Below, in pieces: positions 29,205 through 40,455 of a stretch of DNA of 64,000 nt; positions within the stretch are counted from its first letter, which is position 1; each line of letters starts with the position of its first letter. Under the pieces are notes generated by a model that did no database searches, had not been told where the DNA came from, and worked only from the letters and a program-made list of their open reading frames with translations. Source of the stretch: Chthonobacter rhizosphaerae (GTDB lineage Bacteria > Pseudomonadota > Alphaproteobacteria > Rhizobiales > Pleomorphomonadaceae); NCBI RefSeq assembly GCF_013839525.1, contig NZ_JACDIS010000006.1, positions 310,001 through 374,000 on the forward strand, in the 5' to 3' direction. Both the position numbers and the translations under genes were made by a program.

Positions 29205-29961
29205 ACCGCTTCACGATCGGAAAATAGAGCGAATAGGGCAGCAGCCGGAGCGCCTTCAGCCCATAGGTGAAGCGGCGCGGAAAGGTGATCTCGAACGCGC
29301 GCCGCCCGAGGCCGCGCACGATCCGCTCGCCCGCCGTCTCCACGCTGATCAGGAACGGCATCGGGAAGGGGTTCGTCTTGGTGGCGGGCGTGTCCACGAA
29401 CCCCGGGCTGACCACTTGCAGGAGGATTCCAAGGCGATCGAGGTCGAACTTCAAGCTCTCGCAGAGGTTGAACAGGGCCGCCTTCGTGGCCCCGTAGGCG
29501 GCCGAGGTCGGCAGGCCCGAGTAGCCGGCCACCGACGAGACGACGGCGATCTGGCCCTTCCGGCGGGTCTTCATGGCGTCGATCAGCGGCACCAGGACGT
29601 CGACCGTGCCGGTGAGGTTCACCGCCACCGACCGGGTGAACGGCTCCAGCGTCAGCGCGTCGCCCTTCACCGGCAGGTAGATGCCGGCGTTCAGCACCGC
29701 GAGGGCGATCGGCCCGACCTCCGCCTCGATGCGGGCGACCGCGGTCGCGGCGGCGGCCCGGTCCTCGGCGTCGAGCCGGAACGGCACGATGCGCCCGGGA
29801 TGCTCCGCGGCGAGCGCGGCCAGCGCCGCCTCGCTCCGGGCGGAGACGACCACGCGCCAGCCACCCTTGGCGAGCCGCGCCGCCACCTCGCGGCCGATGC
29901 CGCTCGACGCGCCGGTCACCCAGGCGACGCCATCCGCGGGAGTTTGGGGCAGCGGGGCCAT
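29188..29961 (-). CDS. SDR family NAD(P)-dependent oxidoreductase
   Basis: A 257-residue short-chain dehydrogenase. The nucleotide-binding TGASSGIG motif is at about residues 16-23, NAG is in LAVLNAGIYL, the catalytic serine in AVVSSVAGYSG, and the Tyr-x-x-x-Lys pair in AAYGATKAALFNL. The C-terminus is long and partly hydrophobic (ALRLLPYSLYFPIVKRF), as in SDRs that act on lipids. AAGGAG lies 5 bases before the ATG. The substrate is unknown; proximity to the ChrR-like gene suggests the lipid or photooxidative set also represented at the left end of the window. Confidence 0.92.
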   Translation of the reverse strand: MAPLPQTPADGVAWVTGASSGIGREVAARLAKGGWRVVVSARSEAALAALAAEHPGRIVPFRLDAEDRAAAATAVARIEAEVGPIALAVLNAGIYLPVKGDALTLEPFTRSVAVNLTGTVDVLVPLIDAMKTRRKGQIAVVSSVAGYSGLPTSAAYGATKAALFNLCESLKFDLDRLGILLQVVSPGFVDTPATKTNPFPMPFLISVETAGERIVRGLGRRAFEITFPRRFTYGLKALRLLPYSLYFPIVKRFTGWT

Positions 29962-30336
29962 GAGGTCTCCTTGCCGGAAAGCCGGCGTGCGTCGGGATCG
30001 GACCGATTACGGCACGGCGGGCCCGGTGGTTCTGCGGACGGGCCTTGCGCCCGATCACTTCGGCGTGGGCTTGGCCGGAACGAGACGCACGCAAAGCCCG
30101 GCGCCCATCGCCGAAGACGACCGGCGGCGGAGACGACCGTCGAAGTGAGCGCTGGATCACTGGAGCGCCCTGCGGCCATCGCGCCTGCCGGCCACAGCGC
30201 ACGATGGCAACGGGGCGGGCAGCGTAGAACCACCGCCCATGCGCACGGATGCCCAGGCGCACGGTCCCACCGCCGTGGCGGATCAGGACGCCGAACGGAG
30301 GATCGGAGACGGGAGACCGGACCGGCGCGCCGCCGG
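29962..30336. other. Gap between the SDR and ChrR-like genes
   Basis: A 375-base stretch with no credible gene: the open frames in it have no recognisable protein and no good start. A small GC hairpin (ACCGGCG/CGCCGGT, 30321-30337) overlaps the end of the ChrR-like gene and could weaken read-through. Nothing else stands out. Confidence 0.5.
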
Positions 30337-30987
30337 TCAGACCCTCAGGAAGGGGTTGAACAGGCGGCCGATGCGGCCGGTCAGGCGCAGCGGGGCATCC
30401 GTGACCGCGAAGCCGATGCAGTCGCCGTCGTCGTCGGCCACCGGCTTGTGGTCCACGGTGGAGTCGGTGATCGAGATGTCGCCGACGCCATAGGACCCGA
30501 GGATGTCCGAGAAGCCGCCCTCCAGCACGAGCGTGGCCTCGCCGCCCTCATGGGTGTGGGCCGGCATGGCGGTTCCGGCGCGGATCCAGAACAGGCTCGG
30601 CTTCAGGCCGTCGAACTCGCCGAGCTTCACCTCCTTCACGCCGGGCAGGATCGTCCGCCACGGCAGGGTGTCGGCGTCGCCACCGGCGAAGCGGCGGATG
30701 GATGCCGGCAGGCGGGCGCGATCCGGCTTCGGCGGAACTATTGACGCGGCGAAGACGGGACCCATGTTGAAGATGGCCGCGAGCCGGGCGTCCCGGTTCG
30801 ACACCATCATGGGTTCGATCGTCTCCAGGCCCTGCCCGGACAGCGCTTCCATGTCGGCCACGAAGCGACGGTTGATCGGCGACAGCTCGAGGTGCGCCTC
30901 GACCATCACGCTCAGCGGCGCCGGAAGGGCGCCGGCGGCGTAGCCTGCCAGCAGAGCGTTGATTTCCTGGTCGAGATTGGGCGCCAT
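30337..30987 (-). CDS. ChrR-like cupin protein with a degenerate zinc anti-sigma domain
   Basis: A 216-residue protein with the two-domain plan of ChrR, the zinc-dependent anti-sigma factor that holds RpoE until singlet oxygen appears. The C-terminal cupin is complete, with ligand candidates His144, His146, Glu150 and His180 (AHTHEGGEATLVLEGGF, VDHKPV). In the N-terminal domain the zinc motif H-x3-C-x2-C reads H32-LEL-S36-PI-N39, so both cysteines are gone. No sigma factor gene lies beside it. It may act as a metal- or oxidant-sensing cupin or a divergent regulator. The ATG at 30987 is chosen by alignment to ChrR length (about 213). Confidence 0.85.
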   Translation of the reverse strand: MAPNLDQEINALLAGYAAGALPAPLSVMVEAHLELSPINRRFVADMEALSGQGLETIEPMMVSNRDARLAAIFNMGPVFAASIVPPKPDRARLPASIRRFAGGDADTLPWRTILPGVKEVKLGEFDGLKPSLFWIRAGTAMPAHTHEGGEATLVLEGGFSDILGSYGVGDISITDSTVDHKPVADDDGDCIGFAVTDAPLRLTGRIGRLFNPFLRV

Positions 30988-31048
30988 AGAGGCTGTCGTC
31001 CTGTGGAGGCCTGTGTGGTCACGGAGATCGCGCTGCCGCATTTGATCA

Positions 31049-31078
31049 TCGATACGGCCGTTCGGCAATGTCGGATCA
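31049..31078 (-). promoter_or_regulatory. Possible ECF (RpoE/ChrR-type) promoter before the ChrR-like gene
   Basis: On the minus strand TGATCC (31078-31073) is followed after 18 bases by TATCGA (31054-31049). The -35 matches the RpoE type of Rhodobacter, while the -10 (TAAGA-like) match is poor. Low confidence. Confidence 0.22.
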
Positions 31079-31091
31079 CTGGCCGGTGATC

Positions 31092-31118
31092 GTCTTTGGA
31101 AAACGAAATTCCAAAGAC
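31092..31118. repeat. Perfect 10-bp inverted repeat between the ChrR-like gene and cysK
   Basis: GTCTTTGGAA (31092-31101) and TTCCAAAGAC (31109-31118) are exact reverse complements with a 7-base spacer AACGAAA. It sits in the 284-base divergent promoter region, 26 bases before the candidate cysK -35, so it could be an operator for a dimeric regulator. Confidence 0.75.
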
Positions 31119-31143
31119 CTGCGCGAACGAGGTGTTCCCTTGC

Positions 31144-31172
31144 TTGATCGGGCCGGTCGCGCCTCCTAGCCT
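31144..31172 (+). promoter_or_regulatory. Candidate sigma-70 promoter of cysK
   Basis: TTGATC (31144-31149), 17 bases, TAGCCT (31167-31172), about 100 bases before the cysK ATG. By-eye match only. Confidence 0.4.
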
Positions 31173-31271
31173 CCGGCCCCAGCACGCCGGCGCACGGTCG
31201 ACGGCATTTCCCGACGCGCGAACGGCCCGCCCCTGGCGTGGCGGCGTTCCCGTCCACCCTTCGGAGTCACC

Positions 31272-32303
31272 ATGGCCGGCAGCGTACTCGATCTCATCGG
31301 CAACACCCCTCTCATCCGGTTGAAGCGGGCGTCCGAAGCCACCGGCTGCGAGATCCTCGGCAAGGCGGAATTCCTCAATCCCGGCCAGTCGGTGAAGGAC
31401 CGCGCCGCCCTCTTCATCCTCAAGGACGCTCTCGACCGCAAGCTCATCGAGCCGGGCGGCGTCGTGGTGGAGGGCACCGCCGGCAACACCGGCATCGGTC
31501 TCGCCATGGTGGGCAGCGTCCTCGGCCTGAAGACCGTGATCGTCATCCCCGAGACCCAGTCGCAGGAGAAGAAGGACGCCCTCCGGCTTCTCGGCGCCGA
31601 GCTCGTGGAAGTGCCGGCCGTCCCGTACAAGAACCCGAACAACTATGTGAAGCTGTCGGGCCGCCTGGCCGAACGGCTCGCCGCCACGTCCGAGCATGGG
31701 GCCATCTGGGCCAACCAGTTCGACAACGTGGCCAACCGGCGGGCCCACGTGGAGACCACCGCGCGGGAGATCTTCGAGCAGACCGGCGGCAAGGTGGACG
31801 GGTTCGTCTGCGCGGTCGGGTCCGGCGGCACGCTCGCGGGCGTCGGCCTCGGACTGAAGGCGCTGAAGCCCGGCGTGAAGATCGGCCTCGCCGATCCGCA
31901 CGGCGCGGCGCTCTATTCCTACTACACCAGCGGCGAACTCAAGGCCGAGGGCTCCTCGATCACCGAGGGAATCGGACAGGGCCGCATCACCGCCAACCTG
32001 GAGGGCGCGCCGGTGGATTTCGCCGTGCGCGTCGGCGACGAGGAGGCCGTGTCCATCGTGTTCGACCTCCTGGAGCACGAGGGCCTCTGCCTCGGCGGCT
32101 CCTCGGGCGTGAACGTGGCCGGCGCCATGGCGCTCGCCCGCGAGCTCGGCCCGGGGCATACGATCGTGACCATCCTCTGCGACTACGGCACGCGCTACGC
32201 CAGCAAGCTCTTCAACCCGGAGTTCCTGCGCTCCAAGGACCTGCCCGTCCCGGCCTTCCTGGAGCGGGCGAGCACCATCGAGCCGCCGTTCGAGCCGGTC
32301 TGA
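31272..32303 (+). CDS. cysK: Cysteine synthase A (O-acetylserine sulfhydrylase)
   Basis: A 343-residue PLP enzyme that makes cysteine from O-acetylserine and sulfide. The PLP lysine is Lys42 in FLNPGQSVKDRAA. The phosphate and substrate loops EGTAGNTGIGLAM and GSGGTLAGVG are intact, as is the C-terminal CLGGSSGVNVAGA. It is longer than the E. coli enzyme because of an extended C-terminus, typical of the alphaproteobacterial form. CGGAG lies 6 bases before the ATG. Confidence 0.95.
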   Translation: MAGSVLDLIGNTPLIRLKRASEATGCEILGKAEFLNPGQSVKDRAALFILKDALDRKLIEPGGVVVEGTAGNTGIGLAMVGSVLGLKTVIVIPETQSQEKKDALRLLGAELVEVPAVPYKNPNNYVKLSGRLAERLAATSEHGAIWANQFDNVANRRAHVETTAREIFEQTGGKVDGFVCAVGSGGTLAGVGLGLKALKPGVKIGLADPHGAALYSYYTSGELKAEGSSITEGIGQGRITANLEGAPVDFAVRVGDEEAVSIVFDLLEHEGLCLGGSSGVNVAGAMALARELGPGHTIVTILCDYGTRYASKLFNPEFLRSKDLPVPAFLERASTIEPPFEPV

Positions 32304-32460
32304 CCAGCCGGTTCGACGATCCGGCCCGACGATCCTGGGAGGTGATCCGGCGAGCCGGAGCCCGGCCCAGGACGTGCTCGCGGACGGGCTCGCGCGCTGC
32401 CGGCCCGACGACCGATCCGCCGGCGCGACATCACCCCGACGCGTGCGTCGCCCCGACGCG

Positions 32461-32495
32461 CGAGACCGGCCGGGCGCGGCGCCCGGCCGGTCTCG
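32461..32495. terminator. Strong hairpin between convergent cysK and coiled-coil genes
   Basis: A perfect 16-bp stem, CGAGACCGGCCGGGCG with its reverse complement around a 3-base loop (CGG). It lies 157 bases past cysK and 21 bases past the 3' end of the convergent gene, so it can serve both. There is no long T run. Confidence 0.65.
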
Positions 32496-32516
32496 TCCGC
32501 GTTTCCGAACCGGGCC

Positions 32517-33581
32517 TCAATTCTCCAGCATGGCGGCCTGGACCGTGTCGGCGCCGAGCACCTGATCGACGGCGGCCAGATGTCCGGCGACCGCGCGGGC
32601 CGCGTCGGCGAGCCGGGTCAGCCGGGTCTCGGCCGTGGCAAGCCGGTCTTCCAGCTCCTGGTTAGCGACCGTGAGGGCCGCGTGCTCCGTCTCGGACGCG
32701 GCAACGCGCTTGGACAGGTCCACCAGCTGCTTCTCGCGGGCGGTCGCGGCCGCCAGCGCCGGGACGAGGCGGTTGTTTGCCTCGATGATCGCCTGGTTCA
32801 GGTCTGCGCGCTGGATCTTCATGTCCGCGATGGCGGCCTGGAGATCGCGAACTTGGTGCTCGTGCTCCAGCACCGTCACGGTGGACTTGCACACCACCTC
32901 GTCGGCCGCGGCCTTGCCCTGCATGGCGGCCGCGAGCTCGGTCTTCCGATAGGCGACCGCCGAGGTCAGCGACGTGACGGTGTTCTCCAGGCCGACCACC
33001 TGACGGGCCAGCCGCTCGCTGGCGGCGGTGAGCCTGTCGCCCTCCAGCTTCCAGCGCTCCGCCTTGGCGATGAGGTCCTGGTTACGCTCGACCGCCGCGA
33101 TCAGGCCGCCAAGCTCGGTCTTGCGCGCGCCGACGGCGGCGGACAGGGATACGTGCTCGCTCTCCAGCCGGCGCACGGTCGGTTCGAGCACCCGGTTCCG
33201 GCCGTCGAGGTCGGCGAAGATGCGCGAGGCGCTCGCCTCCAGGTCGGATGCGGACGAGGCCTTGGCCTGGACGACCTCCAGCTTGGCGGCGGCGGTCTCG
33301 ACCTGCGACGCGCGCGCTTTCGCCGCAGCGGAGGCGGCGACGAGCGCGTTTTCGGCCCGGACCAGTTCCCGTTTCTTCGCCGCGATGGAGGCGTTGAGGC
33401 TGTCGGCGGTGGAGCCGTCGAGGCCCGCGGCCGCCAGTTGGGCCCTAAGGCCGGCGATCTCGGTGCGGCTCGCATAGGTCTCCGACCAGCCGATGCCGGC
33501 GGCCACCACGACTGCGCCCAGGGCCAGGACGACCCCGCGCGGCGTTCCGTCCATCCAGCTTTTCTGCGTTCCCTCGCCCAT
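32517..33581 (-). CDS. Membrane-anchored coiled-coil protein of unknown function
   Basis: A 354-residue protein that I do not recognise. A short charged N-terminus is followed by one hydrophobic segment (about residues 16-32, VVLALGAVVVAAGIGWS), then some 310 residues of Ala/Glu/Lys/Leu-rich sequence with heptad character (for example LTAASERLARQVVGLENTV) and almost no aromatic residues. There is one cysteine (EVVCKSTV). The predicted form is a single-pass membrane protein with a long rod domain. It stands alone, divergent from the AlaX-like gene and convergent with cysK. A structural or envelope-linked role is possible but not supported by motifs. Confidence 0.75.
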   Translation of the reverse strand: MGEGTQKSWMDGTPRGVVLALGAVVVAAGIGWSETYASRTEIAGLRAQLAAAGLDGSTADSLNASIAAKKRELVRAENALVAASAAAKARASQVETAAAKLEVVQAKASSASDLEASASRIFADLDGRNRVLEPTVRRLESEHVSLSAAVGARKTELGGLIAAVERNQDLIAKAERWKLEGDRLTAASERLARQVVGLENTVTSLTSAVAYRKTELAAAMQGKAAADEVVCKSTVTVLEHEHQVRDLQAAIADMKIQRADLNQAIIEANNRLVPALAAATAREKQLVDLSKRVAASETEHAALTVANQELEDRLATAETRLTRLADAARAVAGHLAAVDQVLGADTVQAAMLEN

Positions 33582-33838
33582 GACGACCCCCTTTATGATC
33601 GGTATCGTTCACCGGGGTGTCGAACTCGGCGCCGGCCCTGCCGACGCGTTCCGCCCCGGTGTTCAAGCTCAAGCCGGGGGAGTGTGCGACCGGACGTCCT
33701 GCGAATCAATACCGATGCGGCGGCGACCATCTGCAGGGTGAATGCGATCTTCGGCGTCGGACGCGGTTGAAACGGCGCGCGGACTCGCAGAAGCTCCCGC
33801 GGTGGCCACGGCCAAAGGATCGAGGGAGTGGGTCGGAC

Positions 33839-34573
33839 ATGACGGTTCCAGTGTTTCGCGACGACGCCTACCTGTCGGTCGCCGAGGCGACGGTGGTGTC
33901 GGCGGACGAGACCGGGATCGAGCTCGACCGGTCCGTCTTCTATCCGGCCGGCGGCGGCCAGCCCGGCGATGTCGGTCGCCTGGAGCGGGCGGACGGACGC
34001 GTGGTGCCGATCGCCACCGCGGTCTACGCGGACGACCGGAGCCGCATCCTCCTGAGGCCCGCAGAGGGCGCCGACCTGCCGGCGGTGGGCGAGACGGTCG
34101 TCCAGCATCTCGACTGGGACACGCGCTACCGGCACATGCGCATCCACACGGCGCTGCACCTCCTCTCGGTCGTGCTGCCCTATCCGGTCACCGGCGGCCA
34201 GATCGGCGCCGAGGAGGGGCGGCTCGACTTCGACATGACGGAAGGCGGGCTCGACAAGGCCGAGGTGACGGCCGCGCTCATGGCCCATGTGCGCGAGGAC
34301 CACCCGATCACCACGGAATGGATCACCGACGAGGATCTTGTCGCCAACCCGGGGCTGGTGAAGACCATGAAGGTGAAGCCGCCCATGGGCCAGGGCCGCG
34401 TCCGGCTCGTGCGCATCGGCAAGAGCCTGGACCTGCAGCCTTGCGGCGGCACGCACGTGCGCTCCACCGCCGAGGTGGGCGAGGTGCATGTCGCCAAGGT
34501 GGAGAAGAAGGGCAAGATGAACCGCCGCGTCCGGCTGCGCTTCGGCCCCCTCCCCGCCGACGCGGACGCCTGA
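33839..34573 (+). CDS. Free-standing alanyl-tRNA editing protein (AlaX-like)
   Basis: A 244-residue protein related to the editing domain of alanyl-tRNA synthetase; such proteins hydrolyse Ser- or Gly-tRNA(Ala) in trans. The zinc ligands are His103 and His107 in RIHTALHLLS, and Cys202 and His206 in QPCGGTHVRS. FYPAGGGQPGD near the N-terminus is the usual glycine-rich motif. The frame is open from 33617, but GGGAG lies 10 bases before the ATG at 33839 and homology starts there. It is followed by sseA after 57 bases. Confidence 0.93.
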   Translation: MTVPVFRDDAYLSVAEATVVSADETGIELDRSVFYPAGGGQPGDVGRLERADGRVVPIATAVYADDRSRILLRPAEGADLPAVGETVVQHLDWDTRYRHMRIHTALHLLSVVLPYPVTGGQIGAEEGRLDFDMTEGGLDKAEVTAALMAHVREDHPITTEWITDEDLVANPGLVKTMKVKPPMGQGRVRLVRIGKSLDLQPCGGTHVRSTAEVGEVHVAKVEKKGKMNRRVRLRFGPLPADADA

Positions 34574-34630
34574 CGCCGGAACTCAAGTCCCGAACCCGAA
34601 CGGATCCCGATCAACGCGAGGACAGCCCCC

Positions 34631-35482
34631 ATGGCGGATACCCACGACAGCGCCCTCGTCTCGGTGGACTGGCTGGCCGAGCGCCTGCGGGCGCCGGACC
34701 TGGTCGTCATCGACGCCACCTGGCACCTGCCGACGACCGAGCGGCTCGCCTCGGAGGAGTATCTCGCCGGCCACATTCCGGGCGCGGTCTTCTTCGACAT
34801 CGACGGCATCTCGGATCCGTCCACCGACCTGCCCCACATGCTGCCGTCGCCGGAGGCCTTCTCCAGCCGCATGCGCAAGCTCGGCATCGGCGACGGACAG
34901 ACGATCGTCGTCTACGACAGCTACGGCCTCTTCTCCGCCGCGCGCGTCTGGTGGACCTTCCGGGTCATGGGCGTCGGTCGCGTCCATGTGCTGGACGGCG
35001 GCCTGCCGGCCTGGGTGGCGGCGGGGCATCCGCTGGAGGAGGGGCCGGTGCGCCGGCCCGAGCGGCACTTCACAGCCCGCAAGAACAACGCGGCGGTGAA
35101 GGACTTCGCCGCCGTGCAGGCGGCTCTCCAGGCCCGGTCGGCCCAGGTGGTGGACGCCCGGAGCGCCGAACGCTTCCGCGGCGAGGCCCCGGAGCCTCGC
35201 CCGGGCCTGAAGTCCGGGCACATGCCGGGGGCGGTGAACGTGCCGTTCGGCGCGGTGCTCGACGGCGGCCGGCTGAAGTCGCCGGAGGGCATCAAGGCCG
35301 TGTTCAAGGCGCGCGGCGTGGATCTGTCGCGCCCCGTGATCACCAGCTGCGGCTCCGGCGTCACCGCCGCCGTCCTGGCGCTCGCCCTGGAGGAGGCCGG
35401 CGCGCGCTCGGTGACCCTCTACGACGGCTCCTGGTCCGAGTGGGGCGCGCGCGACGATGCCCCCGTCGTGACGGGCGACTGA
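34631..35482 (+). CDS. sseA: 3-mercaptopyruvate sulfurtransferase
   Basis: A 283-residue tandem-rhodanese enzyme that moves sulfur from 3-mercaptopyruvate to thiol acceptors or cyanide. The first domain is non-catalytic; the second has the active cysteine Cys240 in TSCGSGVTAAV, where the CG(S/T)G loop marks mercaptopyruvate rather than thiosulfate specificity. The inter-domain stretch DARSAERFRGEAPEPRPGLKSGHMPGAVNVPF (key parts DARSAERFRG and GHMPGAVNVPF) is typical. It lies after the AlaX-like gene and converges with eno. Confidence 0.95.
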   Translation: MADTHDSALVSVDWLAERLRAPDLVVIDATWHLPTTERLASEEYLAGHIPGAVFFDIDGISDPSTDLPHMLPSPEAFSSRMRKLGIGDGQTIVVYDSYGLFSAARVWWTFRVMGVGRVHVLDGGLPAWVAAGHPLEEGPVRRPERHFTARKNNAAVKDFAAVQAALQARSAQVVDARSAERFRGEAPEPRPGLKSGHMPGAVNVPFGAVLDGGRLKSPEGIKAVFKARGVDLSRPVITSCGSGVTAAVLALALEEAGARSVTLYDGSWSEWGARDDAPVVTGD

Positions 35483-35559
35483 CGCGCCATCCTCCGCCCT
35501 TGATCACCGGCCGACGCCGCGCGCGATCGCGCCGGCGCACGCCTCCGCCACCGCCCACG

Positions 35560-35596
35560 AAAAAAACCCGACCCGGCCGATGGGGCCGGATCGGGT
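35560..35596 (-). terminator. Intrinsic terminator of eno
   Basis: On the minus strand a 13-bp stem with one mismatch (ACCCGATCCGGCC with GGCCGGGTCGGGT) is followed by a run of seven T (35566-35560). It lies 72 bases after the eno stop codon. Confidence 0.85.
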
Positions 35597-35667
35597 GGTG
35601 CGCGGACAAGCGTTGCCGGAAGGGTCTCGCCTCGCGAAGGCGAGGCCAGGCCCTCCCTCGCGGCTGA

Positions 35668-37558
<1,891 letters not shown>

Positions 37559-37571
37559 CGATCCGGACCCC

Positions 37572-38213
37572 ATGCCCCCTCGCCTCGTCCTCTTCGACTT
37601 CGACGGCACGCTCGCGGACAGTTTCCCGTTCTTCGCGGCGAACATGGGCGTTCTGGCGGACCGGCATGGCTTCCTGCGCCTGCCCGAGCACGAATTGGAC
37701 GAGCTGCGGACCCTCGGCGCGCGCGAGATCCTCGCGCGGGCCCGGGTGCCGCTCTGGAAGCTGCCGGTCATCGCGGCCGATTTCCGCCGCATGATGGCCG
37801 AGCGGATCGACGACATCCGATTGTTTCCCGGCACGGGCGAGATGCTGGCCGCGCTCAAGGCCGGCGGAGTCCGGATCGGCGTCGTCACCTCGAACAGCGA
37901 GGCCAACGTCCGCCGGGCGCTCGGCCGGGATCTCTCCGCCCTGATCGACCACTACGGCTGCGGGCTCGCCCTGTTCGGAAAGACCCGCAAGCTTCGGCAG
38001 ATGCTCGCAGCCGCCCGCATCCAGCCGTCCGGGGCCGTTCTGGTGGGCGATGAACTGCGCGACCTGGAGGCCGCGCGGCAGGCCGGCATCCTGTTCGCCG
38101 CCGTCACCTGGGGCTACACGCTCGGACCCGCCCTCGCGGCAGCACGGCCGGACCTCATCGTCGAGAGCATGGACGCGCTCGCCGCTAGCCTGCTGGACGG
38201 CGCCTGCATCTGA
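37572..38213 (+). CDS. HAD family phosphatase
   Basis: A 213-residue haloacid-dehalogenase-superfamily hydrolase of the phosphoglycolate-phosphatase-like type. Motif I is DFDGTLADS (nucleophile Asp9, Asp11), motif II is the serine/threonine of GVVTSNSEAN, motif III the lysine in LFGKTRKL, and motif IV GDELRDLEAARQAG. A helical cap of about 65 residues lies between motifs I and II. The physiological substrate is unknown. It begins 13 bases after queF and is probably cotranscribed with it. Confidence 0.9.
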   Translation: MPPRLVLFDFDGTLADSFPFFAANMGVLADRHGFLRLPEHELDELRTLGAREILARARVPLWKLPVIAADFRRMMAERIDDIRLFPGTGEMLAALKAGGVRIGVVTSNSEANVRRALGRDLSALIDHYGCGLALFGKTRKLRQMLAAARIQPSGAVLVGDELRDLEAARQAGILFAAVTWGYTLGPALAAARPDLIVESMDALAASLLDGACI

Positions 38214-38419
38214 GCGTCGGTCGGTCCGGCGAGCAGGCGCGTCGCCTCCCTAAGGCCCACACGCGCATGCAACCTTTGCGATTAGACATTCGCGCCCACA
38301 CCGGTTGAGATCGTCCTGCACGGGAGCGGAAGCAGCAGCGTCGATCCAGCGACGCGACCGGGGAGGATGGGCCACCCCGGCCGCAGCGACGGCCTCGCTC
38401 TCGAGCAGGAGGCCTGCGC
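38214..38419. other. Leader region before the candidate small protein gene
   Basis: No gene is seen in these 206 bases. The stretch is less G+C rich around 38270-38300 (CCTTTGCGATTAGACATTCG), where a promoter for the small ORF could lie, but no convincing -35/-10 pair was found. Confidence 0.4.
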
Positions 38420-38509
38420 ATGTCTCGAAAGAGATGGACGCTGGAGATCAGCCTGACGAAATATGCGGACCGCTGGAGACTAACGGTCCGCATAAACTTC
38501 GCAAGATGA
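38420..38509 (+). CDS. Candidate 29-residue basic small protein
   Basis: The ORF starts with ATG at 38420, exactly 7 bases after a perfect AGGAGG (38407-38412), and stops with TGA at 38507. The peptide starts MSRKRWTLEI and ends LTVRINFAR. It has nine Arg/Lys, two Trp and an alternating polar/hydrophobic pattern that suggests a beta hairpin. A perfect 11-bp stem (38462-38472 with 38484-38494) lies inside the coding part and a terminator-like hairpin starts 5 bases after the stop. It is too short for routine gene calling and I know no family for it. The ribosome binding site is the main argument; it may also be chance. Confidence 0.5.
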   Translation: MSRKRWTLEISLTKYADRWRLTVRINFAR

Positions 38510-38513
38510 TCGA

Positions 38514-38542
38514 GGAGCGGGCGGGCACAAACCGCCCGCTCC
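38514..38542. terminator. Hairpin between the small ORF and pyrG
   Basis: An 11-bp perfect stem, GGAGCGGGCGG with CCGCCCGCTCC around a 7-base loop (GCACAAA). It can end the small-ORF transcript on the + strand (5 bases after its stop) or lie downstream of pyrG on the - strand. No T run on either side. Confidence 0.55.
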
Positions 38543-38634
38543 ACTCCTCCACTCTACACCACTCCGGACAATTCTCAATCCCGGCAAGCCACCTGCGGTC
38601 CACCCCGACCGGCCGTCGGGTGGCGCCGGCATCG

Positions 38635-40455
<1,821 letters not shown>

